Part shown: one piece after another, positions 6,429-6,714 of the stretch | Layout: every line of letters starts with the position of its first letter | Position numbering within the stretch: the stretch's first letter is position 1 | Origin: Candidatus Fermentithermobacillaceae bacterium UBA3907 | Lineage (GTDB): Bacteria > Bacillota > Sulfobacillia > Fermentithermobacillales > Fermentithermobacillaceae | Length of the DNA stretch: 6,714 nt | Assembly (NCBI GenBank): GCA_002391545.1 | Contig: DGFF01000018.1 | Location: 6,161 to 12,874, forward strand | Direction of reading: 5' to 3' | The notes under the pieces: model-generated | What the model saw: the letters and a program-made list of their open reading frames with translations, nothing else | What the model was told of the DNA's origin: nothing | Databases searched by the model: none | Translations under genes and position numbers: made by a program

Positions 6429-6456
6429 TGAGAAACCGCTGGAGTAACATGTTTGC

Positions 6457-6516
6457 AGGTTCCAGAGTAAAAAGGTTTAGAGTAAGAGGTTCCTGTGTAA
6501 AAGGTTCCAAAGCAAG
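6457..6516. repeat. Four imperfect tandem copies of a 14-16-base unit after sigH
   Basis: The units are 6457-6472 AGGTTCCAGAGTAAAA, 6473-6486 AGGTTTAGAGTAAG, 6487-6501 AGGTTCCTGTGTAAA and 6502-6516 AGGTTCCAAAGCAAG. Each begins AGGTT and ends in an A-rich tail; unit length varies by one base, so the array cannot encode a regular protein repeat. It lies in the untranslated gap between sigH and the tRNA promoter. No function is known to me; an eroded intergenic repeat or protein-binding sites are possible. Confidence 0.6.
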
Positions 6517-6546
6517 AAGAGGGCAAGGAGCCTCAGATTGATTGTA

Positions 6547-6575
6547 TTGACAGAGTAAGCACATCATTGTACTAT
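6547..6575 (+). promoter_or_regulatory. Consensus promoter of the tRNA-Thr gene
   Basis: A perfect TTGACA (6547-6552) is followed after 17 bases by TACTAT (6570-6575), which keeps the key T1, A2, A5 and T6 of the -10 box. The start site would be near 6582, about 17 bases before the mature tRNA 5' end. This fits a strongly expressed stable RNA. Confidence 0.75.
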
Positions 6576-6583
6576 TTGATTTG

Positions 6584-6598
6584 TGTTAATTCTTAACA
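6584..6598 (+). repeat. Small inverted repeat in the tRNA 5' leader
   Basis: TGTTAA (6584-6589) and TTAACA (6593-6598) pair around the loop TTC and abut the first base of the mature tRNA. With one G-C pair per arm the hairpin is weak. It could present the RNase P site or be incidental. Confidence 0.3.
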
Positions 6599-6674
6599 GC
6601 CAGCGTAGCTCAATTGGCAGAGCAACTGATTTGTAATCAGTAGGTCGTCGGTTCGAGTCCGACCGCTGGCTCCA
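6599..6674 (+). tRNA. tRNA-Thr, anticodon UGU
   Basis: The full cloverleaf is visible. Acceptor GCCAGCG (6599-6605) pairs with CGCTGGC (6664-6670). The D arm is GCTC/GAGC, the anticodon stem is ACTGA/TCAGT around loop TTTGTAA (anticodon TGT, reading ACA threonine codons), and the variable loop is AGGTC. The T arm is GTCGG/CCGAC around TTCGAGT, the discriminator base is T and CCA is encoded. All stems pair without mismatch. Six T residues (6675-6680) follow the CCA directly and, with the tRNA stems, might end transcription or just precede processing. Clostridial genomes often have a tRNA cluster between sigH and tuf/rpmG-secE-nusG, so more tRNAs may follow beyond the window. Confidence 0.97.
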
Positions 6675-6676
6675 TT

Positions 6677-6704
6677 TTTTGAAGCATGGGTTTTGAAGCA
6701 TGGG
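6677..6704. repeat. Exact 14-bp tandem duplication after tRNA-Thr
   Basis: TTTTGAAGCATGGG occurs twice back to back (6677-6690 and 6691-6704) with no mismatch, three bases after the tRNA CCA. The second copy runs straight into GGGGACGGTTCTC. Perfect identity suggests a recent slippage or insertion-linked duplication. Confidence 0.85.
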
Positions 6705-6714
6705 GACGGTTCTC
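6701..6714. repeat. Possible left arm of a dispersed REP-type palindrome, cut by the window end
   Basis: TGGGGACGGTTCTC resembles, from memory, a family of short intergenic palindromes of the form GGGGACGGTTCT...GTCCCC, abundant in some Clostridia and associated with REP-type Y1 transposases. The right arm would lie outside the window, so the pairing cannot be verified here. Confidence 0.35.

Noticed and set aside
6435..6442. ACCGCTGG, identical to bases 6662-6669 in the tRNA 3' half, as an integration scar
   Set aside because: Eight bases with no extended identity is within chance; no attachment site or integrase is visible.
6519..6534. GAGG/CCTC hairpin as a sigH terminator
   Set aside because: The stem is four to five pairs with a bulge and no T-run follows.
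6382..6567. Minus-strand open frame across the sigH end and the repeat array
   Set aside because: Its repetitive wording (LEPFTQEPLTLNLFTLEP) is produced by reading the AGGTTCC repeats backwards; there is no family match and unit lengths are not multiples of three.

Overview
The window looks like a chromosomal core segment of a spore-forming bacterium of the Bacillota, most likely a Clostridia-type lineage. The basis is a sporulation sigma factor SigH, a YacL-type PIN/TRAM membrane protein and the gene order yacL - ispD/ispF - cysS - thyX - rlmB - sigH. This is a variant of the classical yacL-ispD-ispF-cysS-mrnC-rlmB-yacP-sigH block of Bacillus and relatives. Base composition is moderate (low to mid 40s percent GC by eye), Shine-Dalgarno (SD) sequences are strong and G-rich, and GTG/TTG starts are used. 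I cannot name a genus.

Layout. Bases 1-131 hold a good sigma-A-type promoter (63-91) and a ribosome site for the first gene. From 132 to 5636 there is a tightly packed plus-strand run: PIN/TRAM protein, a single-chain IspD-IspF fusion, CysRS, flavin-dependent thymidylate synthase ThyX and the 23S rRNA 2'-O-methyltransferase RlmB. Gaps are 2-18 bases or overlaps, except for 72 bases before rlmB. A second strong promoter with a perfect TATAAT lies just after rlmB (5633-5662) and should drive sigH. sigH most likely begins at a TTG at 5742 rather than at the ATG at 5661, which sits inside the -10 box. After sigH comes a 170-base non-coding stretch with a four-copy imperfect repeat, a consensus promoter (6547-6575) and tRNA-Thr(UGU) with encoded CCA. 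The window ends in an exact 14-bp tandem duplication running into GGGGACGGTTCTC, which looks like the left arm of a dispersed REP-type palindrome.

Functions. The genes are mostly housekeeping: isoprenoid precursor synthesis (IspDF, MEP pathway), cysteinyl-tRNA synthesis, dTMP synthesis, ribosome modification, entry into stationary phase and sporulation, and a tRNA. Nothing indicates a phage, defence island or new multi-gene system. The points most worth checking are an apparent insertion of about 21 residues inside the ThyX signature motif, the IspDF fusion, the absence of mrnC and yacP from their usual places, the perfect palindrome on the sigH promoter, and the repeats around the tRNA.
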